A stretch of 31,863 bases of DNA. Origin: DATGKD01 sp035294855. GTDB lineage: Bacteria; Actinomycetota; Acidimicrobiia; Acidimicrobiales; UBA8190. Each line of letters begins with the position of its first letter. Positions within the stretch are counted from its first letter, which is position 1. The position numbers and the translations under genes are program-made. The notes under the pieces are model-generated. The model did no database searches. It was given only the letters and a program-made list of their open reading frames with translations, and had not been told where the DNA came from. Shown piece after piece: positions 7,654 through 14,911 of the stretch. The stretch lies in the NCBI GenBank assembly GCA_035294855.1, contig DATGKD010000187.1:1-31863 (forward strand). Reading direction: 5' to 3'.

Positions 7654-9228
7654 TCAGTCCGTGCACACCGTCCCGGTGGCCGGCAGCGTGCCGTCCAGGA
7701 GGTACGCCTGGTCGATCGACCGGACGCACCCGCTGTAGAAGTACGCCACGTGATTTTCGCCCTGCCACGTGACGAGCACGCCGTGCTGGAGCTCCGAGGC
7801 GAGGTGCTGGGCCCACACGTACGGTGTGGCGGGGTCCTTGGTGGCGCCCACCACGAGGATCGGCGGGGAGCCGACCGCAGTGGTGGGGCCGACGACGCGT
7901 GTCGCCGGCACGGGCCACACCGCGCACCCGAGCAGCCCCCACGCGAGCAGCGGGCCGAACACCGGTGCCTGCGCGGCGGCCTCGCCGGCAAGCGACTGGT
8001 AGCTCGAGATGTCGCGCGACGTGGGATGGTCGAGGCAGTCGATGGCGGTCTCCGCGTCGACCGCGTTGGTCGAGCCGTTGCGGAGGTACGCGTCGGACAG
8101 CCCCAGGATCGCCGCGCCGTTGCCGGCAGCCGCCTCGGCGAGCGCGCTTCCCAGCGACGGCCAGAACGAACGCGCGTACAGGGCATCGAGCATGGCGTCG
8201 TAGAACTCGCCAGGTCCGGCACCACGCCCGCCGCCTCCCGGGATGGGATTGGCCCGGCTGGCGGCCACGAGACCGAGCAAGGTGGCAGCCGGGTTGCTGC
8301 CCTCGTTCCACGGGCAGTGCGTGCTCGCGCACCAGGAAAAGAAGTCGTCGAGAACGCCCTCGAACCCCTTCGACTGGTCGATGATCATCTGAGCCGAGCT
8401 CAACGCGGGGTCGATGGCGCCGTCGAGCACCATGGCGCGCACGTGCGTGGGAAACAGCTGGGCGTACGTGGCGCCCAGGAGCGTGCCGTAGGAGTGGCCG
8501 ACGAAGGTGAGGAGCGGATCGCCCAGGGCCTGGCGGATCACGTCGAGGTCGCGCGCCGTGTCCACCGTCCCCACGAACGGCAGCATCTTCCCGCTCATCG
8601 ACTCGCACTGGCCGGCGTACGCCTCGTCGTTGCCGACCAGCGCTTGTTGGGTGGCGGCGGCCACCGGCACCGGGTCGGGCAGCGGCCCGGGAGGTCCCTG
8701 CCCGCCTGACTCCCCGGGATTGCACTCCACGGGCGCGCTGCGCTGCACGCCCCTCGGGTCGAACGACACGATGTCGAATCGCGCGAGCAGCTCGGGAGTG
8801 AGCACGCTCAGCTCGTTCGGGAGGTCGTTGATGCCGGAACCGCCGGGGCCGCCCGGATTGATGACCAGCGAACCGATGCGCGCCGCGGGGTCCGTCGCGA
8901 GGTGGCGCGCCAGCGCGATCTGGATGCTGCCGAGCTCCGGCTCGGCGTAATCGAGCGGGACGGTCACCGAACCGCACTGCAGGGCGCCGCACGTCGACCA
9001 CGCCACCGGGCTCGCGGGCCCGAACCCGTCCGTCGGCGTCGTGCTCGTGGTGGTCGACGCGCCGGCGGACGTCGTGCTCGACGACGATCTCGCCGCCGAG
9101 GCACCGAGCGACCCGTGCGCCGGCGAGGTGCACCCTGCGAGCGCCAGCCCCGTCACAAGCGTCAGCCCGGCCCCGAACGCGACGGCCGTCCTCCGCCACC
9201 TCCGGCCAGCGCCACCCGGCCCACCCAC
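7654..9228 (-). CDS. Secreted lipoprotein alpha/beta hydrolase, TAP-like (S33-type peptidase)
   Basis: A 524-residue exported hydrolase of the tripeptidyl-aminopeptidase-like family common in actinomycetes. The N-terminus has an RRWRR basic stretch, a hydrophobic core and a lipobox LALAGC, predicting lipidation at Cys33. A Ser/Thr-rich spacer (about 40-66) follows. The hydrolase fold shows the oxyanion region INPGGPGGSG near 123-132, the nucleophile elbow GHSYG with Ser246, Asp465 in ATKDPATPY and His493 in GENHVAYF. The C-terminal part carries the TAP-like region with several Cys residues. The GTG at 9228 is the only usable start in front of the signal peptide; it has no clear ribosome site. 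It is transcribed divergently from the DNA glycosylase gene and is followed by a membrane protein gene. Confidence 0.88.
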   Translation of the reverse strand: MGGPGGAGRRWRRTAVAFGAGLTLVTGLALAGCTSPAHGSLGASAARSSSSTTSAGASTTTSTTPTDGFGPASPVAWSTCGALQCGSVTVPLDYAEPELGSIQIALARHLATDPAARIGSLVINPGGPGGSGINDLPNELSVLTPELLARFDIVSFDPRGVQRSAPVECNPGESGGQGPPGPLPDPVPVAAATQQALVGNDEAYAGQCESMSGKMLPFVGTVDTARDLDVIRQALGDPLLTFVGHSYGTLLGATYAQLFPTHVRAMVLDGAIDPALSSAQMIIDQSKGFEGVLDDFFSWCASTHCPWNEGSNPAATLLGLVAASRANPIPGGGGRGAGPGEFYDAMLDALYARSFWPSLGSALAEAAAGNGAAILGLSDAYLRNGSTNAVDAETAIDCLDHPTSRDISSYQSLAGEAAAQAPVFGPLLAWGLLGCAVWPVPATRVVGPTTAVGSPPILVVGATKDPATPYVWAQHLASELQHGVLVTWQGENHVAYFYSGCVRSIDQAYLLDGTLPATGTVCTD

Positions 9229-9315
9229 GACGCCACTGTGGCACGGCTGCCGGACGGGGGGACTTCGCTCCGTGTGCCGACGGGACGATTTCGTCCTCCA
9301 TGGGAGGATGGAGCG

Positions 9316-10188
9316 GTGCCCGAACTGCCCGAAGTGGAGGCGCTCACGCGGTTCCTCGACGAGAGGCTCGCCGGCAAGGTGGTCGAGCGGTGCGAGCTCG
9401 CCGCCATCGCCGCGCTCAAGACGTTCGACCCTCCCCTGTCGGCGCTCGTGGGGCGGCAGTTCGTGTCCTGCACGCGGCGCGGCAAGTACCTGTGCCTGGA
9501 CATGTCCACCGACGCGGGGGGCACCTGGCTCGTGATGCACCTGGCGCGCGGGGGCTGGGTCAAGTGGTACGACGCGCTTCCCGCCGGGCACGCCCGCCCC
9601 GGGCGCGGGCCGCTCGCATTGCGCGTGGGTGTGCAGGGCGGCGCCGGTTTCGACGTCACCGAGATGGGCACCGAAAAGCGCCTCGCCCTCTGGGTGGTCC
9701 ACGACCCTGCGGACGTGGAGGGCGTGGCCACGCTGGGCCCCGATCCACTCGACCCGGCGTTCGACCGCGCCACCCTCGCGACTCTGCTGTCGGGTGCACC
9801 GGGAACGCTCAAGACCGCACTGTCCTCGCAGTCCCTCATCGCCGGCATCGGCAACGCCTACTCCGACGAGATCATTCATGCGGCGCGCCTGTCGCCGTTC
9901 AAGCCGGCGCGCAATATCGACGCCGACGAGGCGGCACGGCTCTACGACGCGGTCGTCCAGGTGCTCGGCGACGCGCTCGGGCGCGCCGTCGGCTCGGCGG
10001 CCTCGGAGCTGAAGGGCGACAAGAAGCGCGCCTTGCGCGTCCACGGTCGGACCGGGGAGCCGTGTCCGGTGTGCGGGGACCGGATCCGCGAGGTGTGGTC
10101 GGCGACCCGGTCGCTGCAGTACTGCCCGACCTGCCAGACAGGGGGCAAGCCGCTCGCCGACCACCGCCTGTCGAAGCTGATCAGATAG
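9316..10188 (+). CDS. Fpg/Nei family DNA glycosylase
   Basis: A 290-residue base-excision repair enzyme that removes oxidised bases and cleaves abasic sites. After Met removal the chain begins PELPEVE, giving the catalytic N-terminal proline and the following glutamate. Lys57 in TRRGKYL matches the conserved beta-sheet lysine. The helix-two-turn-helix region contains QSLIAGIGNAYSDEI (about 175-189). A C-terminal zinc finger has two CxxC pairs (CPVC and CPTC), with an Arg placed like the conserved zinc-finger arginine of Fpg. The usual MHLGMSG turn is replaced by MHLARGGW, so this is not a standard Fpg and its lesion preference is open. Start GTG at 9316 is chosen because the family requires Pro next; GGGAGGA lies eight bases upstream. 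Confidence 0.92.
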   Translation: MPELPEVEALTRFLDERLAGKVVERCELAAIAALKTFDPPLSALVGRQFVSCTRRGKYLCLDMSTDAGGTWLVMHLARGGWVKWYDALPAGHARPGRGPLALRVGVQGGAGFDVTEMGTEKRLALWVVHDPADVEGVATLGPDPLDPAFDRATLATLLSGAPGTLKTALSSQSLIAGIGNAYSDEIIHAARLSPFKPARNIDADEAARLYDAVVQVLGDALGRAVGSAASELKGDKKRALRVHGRTGEPCPVCGDRIREVWSATRSLQYCPTCQTGGKPLADHRLSKLIR

Positions 10189-10265
10189 GCCCTGGTGAAC
10201 CCGATTCGAGTGAATTCCGTTCCCGTGGATCCCATGCGAACGGATCGAGGACGAAAGGAGTCCGT

Positions 10266-10508
10266 GTGAACGACCGCGAGATCGTCGAGCAGATCAGTCG
10301 ACTCACCGATGAGGAGCACCGCCTCGAAGAGGCGCACGTCGGTGAGGGGCTCACGTCGGAGGACGCCGACAAGCTGCGGGCCATCGAGGTCGCCCTGGAC
10401 CAGTGTTGGGACCTGCTTCGTCAACGCCGCGCGCGGCGCGACGCGGGGCAGGACCCCGACGCGGCAGAGGTGCGCCCGGAATCGGTCGTGGAGCACTACC
10501 AACAGTGA
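10266..10508 (+). CDS. DUF2630 family protein
   Basis: An 80-residue, highly charged, mostly helical protein that I recognise as DUF2630, a small actinobacterial family of unknown function. The core reads EQISRLTDEEHRLEEAHVGE and continues with a second helix ending in CWDLLRQRRARRDAG, so a two-helix hairpin is likely. A 'VVEHYQQ' tail completes it. The GTG start has AAAGGAG five bases upstream. It follows the DNA glycosylase by 77 bases and converges on a small minus-strand gene of the same length. Confidence 0.85.
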   Translation: MNDREIVEQISRLTDEEHRLEEAHVGEGLTSEDADKLRAIEVALDQCWDLLRQRRARRDAGQDPDAAEVRPESVVEHYQQ

Positions 10509-10521
10509 GCCGAGCGGACGC

Positions 10522-10764
10522 TCAGCGCACCTCGTCGTCGAGCGGTTCGGTGACCTGTTGCTCGATCCAGTCGGCCTCGGGGACCTCGCCACGCTCGGCG
10601 GGCGGACGCACGGTGCGCTCCTCCGTGACGGGTCTCCTCTGGTCGAGGGCGTCGGCCTCGGGCCGGTCGCCGACCGAGTCGATCCGATCGTCGCCGGCGT
10701 CGGCGTCGGCGACATCACGCTTCTGCTCCAGGGCATCGGCTTCGGGCACCGGTTCGTTCTCCAT
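10522..10764 (-). CDS. Small acidic protein with PEADxxEQ repeats
   Basis: An 80-residue, strongly acidic and probably disordered protein with three near-copies of one motif: VPEADALEQ near the start, RPEADALDQ in the middle and VPEADWIEQ near the end. Between them are charged, Asp/Arg-rich stretches. The repeats stay in one frame, and that spacing is hard to explain by chance or as a shadow of another gene. I believe small actinobacterial proteins with PEAD...EQ motifs exist but I know no function. The ATG at 10764 has only a weak ribosome site. It converges on the DUF2630 gene with 13 bases between stops and diverges from the FadD operon. Confidence 0.6.
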   Translation of the reverse strand: MENEPVPEADALEQKRDVADADAGDDRIDSVGDRPEADALDQRRPVTEERTVRPPAERGEVPEADWIEQQVTEPLDDEVR

Positions 10765-10842
10765 GGTGCAATCTTGCCTCGCTGCCATGCGCCCGTCCTC
10801 CGGGCTCCTCACCGGGGGATTTGCCGAAAGGTGGGGGGCGCC

Positions 10843-12492
10843 ATGAGCGCGGACCAGCAGTTCAACCTCGGACGGGTGGTCGAAACGGTGGCCGCCGCCA
10901 TCCCCGAACGCGAGTGCATCGTCCACGGCGGCCGGCGGCTCACGTACGCCGACGTGCGGTCGCGGTCGCGTCGCCTGGCGTCGTTCCTGCACGCCCACGG
11001 GCTCGGACTCCACACCGAACGGAGCGAGCTCGCCGGGCACGAGTCGGGACAGGACCACCTCGGGCTGTACCTCTACAACGGCAACGAATTCCTGGAGGGG
11101 ATGATCGGCGCGTACCTCGCCCGGGTGGCGCCCTTCAACGTCAACTACCGGTACGTCGCCGAGGAGCTGCGCTACCTGCTCACCGACGCGCGGGCGCGGG
11201 GCCTCGTGTACCACGCCACGTTCGCACCGGTGCTCGCCGAAGTGCTCCCCGACCTACCGGAGCTGACCGTGCTGCTGCAGGTGGAGGACGGTTCCGGGGA
11301 AGCCCTGTTGCCCGGCGCGGTGGACTACGAGGAGGCGCTCGCCTCCTCGTCCGACGAGCTGCCACCGGTGGAGCCCTCCCCCGACGACCTCTACGTCCTG
11401 TACACCGGGGGCACCACCGGCATGCCCAAGGGCGTTCTGTGGCGCCAGCACGACATCTTCCGGGCCGCCATGGGGGGTCGCACCTACGGCACGTGGGAGC
11501 TGGTGGAGAGCTACGAGCACCTCGCGGCGCGGATCCTGCCCAACGACAGCGTGCGCGTCATGTCCATCCCCCCGCTCATGCACGGCGCCGCGCAGTGGGC
11601 GAGCTTCTACTACATGACCATGGGTGCCACCCTCGTGTTCCCGAGCGACACCCGCCACGTCGATCCCGTCGACGTGTGGCGCACCGTGGAGCGCGAGCGC
11701 GTCATCGGCATTTCGGTGGTGGGCGACGCCATGGCGCGCCCCATCGTGGAGGAGCTCGAGCGCGGCGACCACGATCCCAAGACGTTGCTGGCCTTCGGCA
11801 GCGGTGGCGCCACGATGAGCGTCGGGATGAAAGAGCGCCTCCTCGCCCGGTTGCCCAACTTGCTCATCTCCGACGTGGCCGGCGCCTCGGAAACGGGCGC
11901 GCAGATGGGAACCAACTCGGGGTCGGGATCGGTGTCGACCGGCAACTTCGTGCCCGGTCCCGGCACGGTCGTCGTCTCGGCCGACCTGGCGCGCGTGCTC
12001 GAACCCGGCGACGACGAGGTCGGCTGGCTGGCGCAGCGGGGCTCGGTGCCGCTCGGCTACCTGGGCGACCCGGACAAGAGCGCCCGCACCTTTCCTGTCA
12101 TCGACGGCGAGCGCTACTCGGTGCCCGGTGACCGGGCCCGGGCGCTCTCCGACGGGCAGATCGAGCTCCTCGGCAGGGACTCGGTCACCATCAATTCCGG
12201 GGGCGAAAAGATCTTCGCCGAGGAGGTCGAGCAGGCCCTCATCCGGCATCCGGCGGTGGCCGACGTCGTCGTGGCCGGGCGCCCGAGCGAGCGCTGGGGA
12301 CAGGAGGTGGTGGCCGTCGTCCAAGTGGCCGAAGGGAGCACGGTGACGGCCGACGAGCTCCTCGCCGAAGGCGGCAAGCACCTGGCGCGCTACAAGCTCC
12401 CGAAGGCGATCGCGTTCGTGCCTCAGATCGTCCGTGCGCCATCGGGGAAGGCCGATTACCGCTGGGCGGCGGACCAGGCGCTGCGGGCCTGA
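10843..12492 (+). CDS. Acyl-CoA synthetase, FadD19-like
   Basis: A 549-residue AMP-forming ligase that activates a carboxylic acid to its CoA thioester. The adenylate-binding P-loop is YTGGTTGMPKGV (about 187-198), followed by LWRQHDIF, a combination I associate with the FadD19/FadD17 group acting on sterol side chains or other bulky acids. Later motifs are a GASETG adenine-site segment, the YSVPGDRAR hinge region (A8) and the C-terminal catalytic lysine in PSGKADYRW. The ATG at 10843 has the G-rich site GGTGGGGGG in front. It heads a three-gene operon; the next gene begins 15 bases after its stop. The substrate is not known from sequence alone. Confidence 0.88.
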   Translation: MSADQQFNLGRVVETVAAAIPERECIVHGGRRLTYADVRSRSRRLASFLHAHGLGLHTERSELAGHESGQDHLGLYLYNGNEFLEGMIGAYLARVAPFNVNYRYVAEELRYLLTDARARGLVYHATFAPVLAEVLPDLPELTVLLQVEDGSGEALLPGAVDYEEALASSSDELPPVEPSPDDLYVLYTGGTTGMPKGVLWRQHDIFRAAMGGRTYGTWELVESYEHLAARILPNDSVRVMSIPPLMHGAAQWASFYYMTMGATLVFPSDTRHVDPVDVWRTVERERVIGISVVGDAMARPIVEELERGDHDPKTLLAFGSGGATMSVGMKERLLARLPNLLISDVAGASETGAQMGTNSGSGSVSTGNFVPGPGTVVVSADLARVLEPGDDEVGWLAQRGSVPLGYLGDPDKSARTFPVIDGERYSVPGDRARALSDGQIELLGRDSVTINSGGEKIFAEEVEQALIRHPAVADVVVAGRPSERWGQEVVAVVQVAEGSTVTADELLAEGGKHLARYKLPKAIAFVPQIVRAPSGKADYRWAADQALRA

Positions 12493-12507
12493 TCGGAGAG
12501 CGCGCAC

Positions 12508-13167
12508 GTGGAGGACCGCCTGACCCCCGGGTTGTACCTCGAGCTCGGTGACCTCGACTCCGACACGTACGCCACGGCGCGCGCGAAAGAACTCGCCGGA
12601 CTCCCGGGAGTAGAGCGCGTCACCTGGTGGGCCAACAACGTGCCCGGACGGACCGAGCTCCCGAGGACGATCCCCGACGGCACGTTGCTCGGGGTGGCCG
12701 AAGTGGACGACACGTTCGTGGCCCCGGACCCTCTGCCGGATACAACCGCCCGGCTGTTCCGCCGCCACCCGCGGCCGAACCAAGGCATCCTCACCGGACG
12801 GCCCACGACCGGGCTCCTCGTGGTGTGGATCAGCCCCCGGACCGAGGCTGACGCGCCCCGCCTGCGGGACTGGGCGGACTTCGTGCACATCCGCCACATC
12901 GCGGCGGCGGGGTTGCCGGGGTTCGCCACGATCACCCCGTACGACAACGCCGAGGGCGGGGACCCTCGCTACATGCACTTCTACGAGCTCGACACCGACG
13001 ACCCCGAAGGGGCGTACCAGGAGATGGCGCGCCGGATGGCGAGGTACTTCGGCGGTTCGCGCACCGAGGACTTCCGGGTGTGGGCCGACTTCGAGCCGCC
13101 TGGCGGCCGTCTCGTGTACTGCAACACCTTCCGGCTCCTGGGCGACACGCGCCGGTCACAGGACTGA
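12508..13167 (+). CDS. Putative duplicated alpha/beta-barrel-like protein, unknown function
   Basis: A 219-residue soluble protein without signal or membrane segments. It looks like two copies of a ferredoxin-like half. The first half has LYLELGDLDS, GLPGVERVTWW and LGVAEVDD; the second has VVWISPRTEA, GLPGFATITPY and MHFYELDTDD, in the same order. This is how dimeric alpha/beta-barrel (EthD/Dabb-like) proteins appear when fused in tandem. I do not recognise a specific family. It is sandwiched between a FadD-like ligase (15 bases upstream) and an enoyl-CoA hydratase (6 bases downstream), so a role in the same degradative pathway, perhaps substrate binding or a small isomerase/oxygenase step, is plausible but unproven. 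Confidence 0.72.
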   Translation: MEDRLTPGLYLELGDLDSDTYATARAKELAGLPGVERVTWWANNVPGRTELPRTIPDGTLLGVAEVDDTFVAPDPLPDTTARLFRRHPRPNQGILTGRPTTGLLVVWISPRTEADAPRLRDWADFVHIRHIAAAGLPGFATITPYDNAEGGDPRYMHFYELDTDDPEGAYQEMARRMARYFGGSRTEDFRVWADFEPPGGRLVYCNTFRLLGDTRRSQD

Positions 13168-13173
13168 GGCGCG

Positions 13174-13977
13174 GTGTCGTTCGTCCTCGTCGACCGGCCG
13201 CGCCCGCACGTGGCTCTCGTGACGCTCAACCGGCCCGACCGCATGAACGCCATGGCGTTCGACGTCATGATCCCCTTCCGACACGCTCTCGAAGAGGTGA
13301 GCGACGACAACGACGTACGGGTGGTGGTCCTCACGGGTGCGGGTGGCGCATTCTGCTCCGGCGCGGATCTCGAGGACTCCGGGGTGGTCCCCAACATCGG
13401 GGGCCTGACCCGCACGACGATCGCACTGCGGTCGATGCAGCTGCTCGACGACGTCATCCTCACGCTTCGGAAGATGCACCAGCCCGTGGTCGCCGCGGTG
13501 AACGGACCCGCCGTCGGCGGTGGGTTCTGCCTGAGCTTGGCCGCCGACATCCGCCTGGCGTCGTCCGCGGCGTTCTTCCGTGCCGCGGGGATCAACAACG
13601 GGTTGACCTCCTCCGAGCTCGGCATCAGCTATCTCCTGCCGCGCGCCGTCGGCGCCTCGCGCGCCTTCGAGATCATGCTGTCGGGACGCGACGTCGACGC
13701 GTCGGAAGCAGAACGCATCGGGCTCGTCTCGCGTGTCGTGGGGAGCGACGACCTTCTCGACGCGTGCTACCAGCTGGCCGAGCGGATCATCGGGTTCTCG
13801 CGCGTCGGCATCGAGCTCACCAAAAGGCTTTTGTGGTCGAGCCTGGACGCATCCAGCCTGCACGCGCACATGGACCACGAGGGGACGACACAGCTGTACG
13901 TACGCCTCACGACGGAGAACTTCGAGGAGGCCGTGCGGGCCCGGCGCGAGCGCCGGGCCCCGACCTTCCGCGACTGA
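13174..13977 (+). CDS. Enoyl-CoA hydratase/isomerase family protein
   Basis: A 267-residue crotonase-fold protein, normal family length. The oxyanion-hole segments are GGAFCSGADL (about 57-66) and NGPAVGGGFCLSLAADIRLAS (110-130). Glu148 in SSELGISYLLPRAVG occupies the position of one of the two catalytic glutamates of true hydratases; the other position does not show a clear Glu, so dehydratase versus isomerase activity is open. The GTG at 13174 is seven bases after the preceding stop, and the gene closes the three-gene operon with the FadD19-like ligase. It probably acts on the enoyl-CoA formed from that ligase's product after dehydrogenation, with the dehydrogenase encoded elsewhere. Confidence 0.88.
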   Translation: MSFVLVDRPRPHVALVTLNRPDRMNAMAFDVMIPFRHALEEVSDDNDVRVVVLTGAGGAFCSGADLEDSGVVPNIGGLTRTTIALRSMQLLDDVILTLRKMHQPVVAAVNGPAVGGGFCLSLAADIRLASSAAFFRAAGINNGLTSSELGISYLLPRAVGASRAFEIMLSGRDVDASEAERIGLVSRVVGSDDLLDACYQLAERIIGFSRVGIELTKRLLWSSLDASSLHAHMDHEGTTQLYVRLTTENFEEAVRARRERRAPTFRD

Positions 13978-14001
13978 CTGGCCGTCCAGGCGGCACCCCT
14001 G

Positions 14002-14019
14002 CGCCGCGCCGGCGCGGCG
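14002..14019. terminator. GC palindrome between convergent genes
   Basis: CGCCGCGCCGGCGCGGCG is a perfect 18-base palindrome lying in the 46-base gap between the convergent hydratase and epoxide-hydrolase-like genes. It could fold to a 7-bp stem with a 4-base loop. There is no T-tract on either strand. Confidence 0.35.
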
Positions 14020-14023
14020 AGGG

Positions 14024-14839
14024 TTAGGCGCCGAGGAAGTCGAGCAGGAGCGTGTTCACGACGTCGGGCGCCTCGAGCTGGAGCCAGTGGCCCGGCCCGT
14101 CGACCCGTTCGTAGCGCCACGGCCCGGTGACGTAGGCCGCCGATCCCGTCATCTGCTCTTCGGTGAGCGCCATGTCGCCGCTGCTCCAGATGCCCATGGT
14201 GGGCGCAGCCACCGGCGGCAGCGCCATCGGGGGGCCGAGCAATGCCTCGGGAGGGATGTTCGCCCGGTAGTAGTTGAGCGCCGGGGTGAGCGATCCGTTC
14301 TTTTCGAGCTCGGCGATCACCGCGTCGGTGTCCGGATGGCCGGCCCACTCTCGGAAGTTGGCCCAGTCGTCGTCGGACAACCACCGCTCGGCAACGCCCT
14401 CGAATTGGAACAGCAGCATGTACCAGCTCTTCTCGCGCTGCTCGAGGCCGGCGGATGCGAACGACAAGGGATTGCCGACGGACATCGCCACCAGGTGGTC
14501 GACCCGGTCGGGGAGCAACGACGCGAGCCCCCAGGCGAGGGCCGCGCCCCAGTCGTGGCCGACGATGTGTGCGCGCTCCAGACCGAGGTCGTCGAGGATG
14601 GCAACCACGTCACCGGCGAGGTAGGGAATCGCGTACGCCTCGACCTCCTTCGGCTGGCCCGATTCCCCATAGCCGCGCAGGTCCGGCACGACGGCGCGGA
14701 ACCCGGCCTCCGTCAGCGCGGGCACCTGGTGGCGCCACAACCGCCCGCTGTCGGGGAACCCGTGCAGGAGCACCACCGGTGGACCGTCGCCACCGCTCGC
14801 CTCGTAGTGGATCGGGACCCCGTTGACCTCGATGCGCAC
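14024..14839 (-). CDS. Alpha/beta hydrolase, epoxide hydrolase-like
   Basis: A 271-residue soluble hydrolase. The oxyanion motif HGFPDS (26-31) and the nucleophile elbow GHDWG with Asp96 are characteristic of epoxide hydrolases and haloalkane dehalogenases. Tyr141 in the cap region and the NYYRAN segment near 189 supply candidate ring-opening tyrosines, favouring epoxide hydrolase. The acid may be Asp222 and the base is His251 in GPGHWLQLEAP. The GTG at 14839 has AGAGGA upstream at a usual distance. It follows the FAD oxidoreductase on the same strand with a 72-base gap, and an oxidase-then-epoxide-opening sequence is an attractive but unproven reading. Confidence 0.87.
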   Translation of the reverse strand: MRIEVNGVPIHYEASGGDGPPVVLLHGFPDSGRLWRHQVPALTEAGFRAVVPDLRGYGESGQPKEVEAYAIPYLAGDVVAILDDLGLERAHIVGHDWGAALAWGLASLLPDRVDHLVAMSVGNPLSFASAGLEQREKSWYMLLFQFEGVAERWLSDDDWANFREWAGHPDTDAVIAELEKNGSLTPALNYYRANIPPEALLGPPMALPPVAAPTMGIWSSGDMALTEEQMTGSAAYVTGPWRYERVDGPGHWLQLEAPDVVNTLLLDFLGA

Positions 14840-14911
14840 CGCTTTGTCCTCTGCTTTCTCCGTCCGGGCTCCTCGTGCCCTGCATTGCGGTCTGGCTCGC
14901 GTCGCCCAGGC

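Noticed and set aside
6009..7772. Plus-strand reading of 587 codons opposite the second membrane protein
   Set aside because: Arg/Gly/His-rich shadow; the minus strand shows homology to the gene at 1350-2786.
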